Below, piece after piece: positions 63,124 through 64,000 of a stretch of 64,000 nucleotides of DNA. This DNA comes from CAVPUA01 sp963708805 (GTDB taxonomy: Bacteria > Actinomycetota > Actinomycetes > Mycobacteriales > Jatrophihabitantaceae): positions 310,001 through 374,000 of the forward strand of contig CAVPUA010000001.1 of the NCBI GenBank assembly GCA_963708805.1, read 5' to 3'. The notes under the pieces were generated by a model. The model was given only the letters and a program-made list of their open reading frames with translations. It was not told the DNA's origin and did not search any database. The position numbers and the translations under genes are program-made. Each line of letters opens with the position of its first letter. The stretch's first letter is position 1.

Positions 63124-63568
63124 GGGAATCCTTCCGATTGGCGTTCGCATGATTCGAGCAGTCGGGGCACAGGCCCCAGTAGGTGACTTCGGCCTCGTCG
63201 ATGACGAAGCCGTGGCTCTCGGACGCGGTCAGGCAGGGTGTGTCACCCACCGCGCAGTCGACGTCGCCGATCTCGCCGCACGAGCGGCACACGACGTGAT
63301 GGTGGTTGTCGCCGACGCGTGACTCGTAGCGCGCCACCGACCCGGCCGGTTCGATGCGACGGACCAGGTTGGCCAGTGTGAGGGCGCGCAACACGTCGTA
63401 GACGGCCTGGTGGGAGACGTCGCCCAGTTCGGCGCGCGCGGCTCCGATGATCGTGTCGGTGTCGGCGTGGGGATTGTCATAGACCGCGCTCAGCACCGCC
63501 ACGCGCGGTCGCGTCACCCGGAGATCGGCGCCCCGCAGGAGCAGTTCGATCTCCGGCGGTGTCGGCAC
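63116..63568 (-). CDS. furA: Fur-family redox regulator FurA
   Basis: 150 residues from GTG 63568. Winged helix: LRVTRPRVAVLSAVYDNPHADTDTII, VSHQAVYDVLRAL; metal site GDNHHHVVCRSCGEIGDVDC (His cluster and CxxC) and GLCPDCSNH. In actinobacteria FurA represses its own operon with katG and is released by peroxide. The gene pair and the AT-rich box in front of it match that arrangement. Confidence 0.95.
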   Translation of the reverse strand: MPTPPEIELLLRGADLRVTRPRVAVLSAVYDNPHADTDTIIGAARAELGDVSHQAVYDVLRALTLANLVRRIEPAGSVARYESRVGDNHHHVVCRSCGEIGDVDCAVGDTPCLTASESHGFVIDEAEVTYWGLCPDCSNHANANRKDSRV

Positions 63569-63584
63569 CCTTCGAGTATCGACG

Positions 63585-63607
63585 CCTTTTCTTGAATCAG
63601 TCAAGAC
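63585..63607. promoter_or_regulatory. FurA box
   Basis: On the minus strand CTTGACTGATTCAAGAAAAG, with the 5-5-5 dyad CTTGA-ATCAG-TCAAG at 63591-63605, about 20 bp before the furA GTG. It closely resembles the published mycobacterial/streptomycete furA-katG operator as I remember it. The short leader suggests a near-leaderless furA transcript. Confidence 0.7.
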
Positions 63608-63700
63608 CAGCGTCCGGGACGGGTCGTTTGCCCGGCCGATTTGATTCCGACCGTGCCCCGCGGGTTAGGGTCGGGCGACATTCGAGGTCGATCGAACGGA

Positions 63701-64000
63701 GTGGTGATCCTGCGCGGCTGGCTGACGAAGGTGTTCCTGCACTCGTTGCTCTGGCGCAGTTCGGCGGTGATCGCCGTCGCGGTCGTGGGCGCGCTGAGCG
63801 CCCTGACCGGCAGCGCCGAGGCCCTCGATCCGCAACCGGCCGACCAGACCTCGCGCGCCTTCTTCACGGCCACCCTGAACGGCCTGGGACTGCCCGTCAC
63901 CGGCGACAACCTCGATGCCCTGTATTCGGTCGAGCACGTCGAGGGCGACTCCGATCGTTACAACCCGCTCAACGTCGTCCAGCCCGAGCCGGGGTCGGTG
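63701..64000 (+). CDS. Secreted lysozyme-like protein, N-terminal part (runs off the right edge)
   Basis: 100 residues visible from GTG 63701, no stop. A hydrophobic segment (VIAVAVVGALSALTGSAEA, about residues 23-41) ending in an AxA-like site is a signal peptide or N-terminal anchor. The mature part has VEHVEGDSDRYNPLNVVQPEPGS; an EG...NPLN...PGS pattern is seen in actinobacterial muramidase-like proteins, where the Glu is catalytic. That assignment rests on a short stretch. A GGAG site precedes the GTG. It is divergent from furA. Confidence 0.55.
   Translation, partial: MVILRGWLTKVFLHSLLWRSSAVIAVAVVGALSALTGSAEALDPQPADQTSRAFFTATLNGLGLPVTGDNLDALYSVEHVEGDSDRYNPLNVVQPEPGSV

Overview
This window comes from a high-GC actinobacterium. 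GTG and TTG starts are frequent, stop/start overlaps (ATGA, GTGA) are common, and the markers are actinobacterial: fused isobutyryl-CoA mutase IcmF, a FurA-KatG pair, a deazaflavin (Ddn)-type oxidoreductase, and a SpoIIE/STAS partner-switching module. I cannot name a genus. No tRNA, rRNA, CRISPR array, insertion sequence or phage gene was found, and no gap longer than about 300 bases lacks a gene.

Layout. 1-10 kb is ordinary chromosome: the N-terminal part of a cytochrome P450, LysE exporter, TetR regulator, small membrane protein, enoyl-CoA hydratase, luciferase-like oxidoreductase, MFS transporter, a large hybrid sensor kinase/phosphatase and its STAS partner. 10-17.9 kb is acyl-CoA and housekeeping metabolism: a B12-binding-type protein, icmF, hydroxyacyl-CoA dehydrogenase, glutathione peroxidase, a small monooxygenase, a secreted CAP-domain protein and a phosphoglycerate mutase-type phosphatase. 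17.9-60.8 kb is an accessory catabolic island. 60.9-63.6 kb is katG-furA, and the window ends inside a secreted lysozyme-like protein.

The island holds five MmgE/PrpD-family proteins, three lipoprotein substrate-binding proteins with two sets of NMT1/SsuA-type ABC permease and ATPase genes, and two GntR/FCD regulators. It also has two adjacent CaiB/BaiF CoA-transferases (one lacking the catalytic Asp), two thiolase/DUF35 pairs, a split and a fused class I CoA-transferase, a beta-ketoadipate-type enol-lactonase, two ThDP enzymes, an aldehyde dehydrogenase, a D-2-hydroxyacid dehydrogenase, an FAH-type hydratase, a flavin monooxygenase, a Rieske protein, cupins and a CoxG-hydrolase fusion. The simplest reading is import of an organic (di)acid, isomerisation or dehydration by MmgE/PrpD proteins, CoA activation, retro-aldol or thiolytic cleavage by thiolase-DUF35 pairs, and processing of the fragments. 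The substrate is not identifiable from sequence.

Almost every transcription unit of the island starts behind the same 21-bp dyad, TTGCAT-N9-ATGCAA. I read this as the operator of one regulon, probably bound by one or both GntR proteins.

Sequence quality: eight genes carry about 31 apparent frameshifts, nearly all single-base insertions, clustered at 6.1-9.3, 12.1-15.0, 37.9-39.3, 47.6-49.4 and 59.3-59.9 kb. Reading frames are otherwise conserved, so these look like insertion-type sequencing errors in weakly covered stretches rather than gene decay. Affected genes are given with full reconstructed spans.
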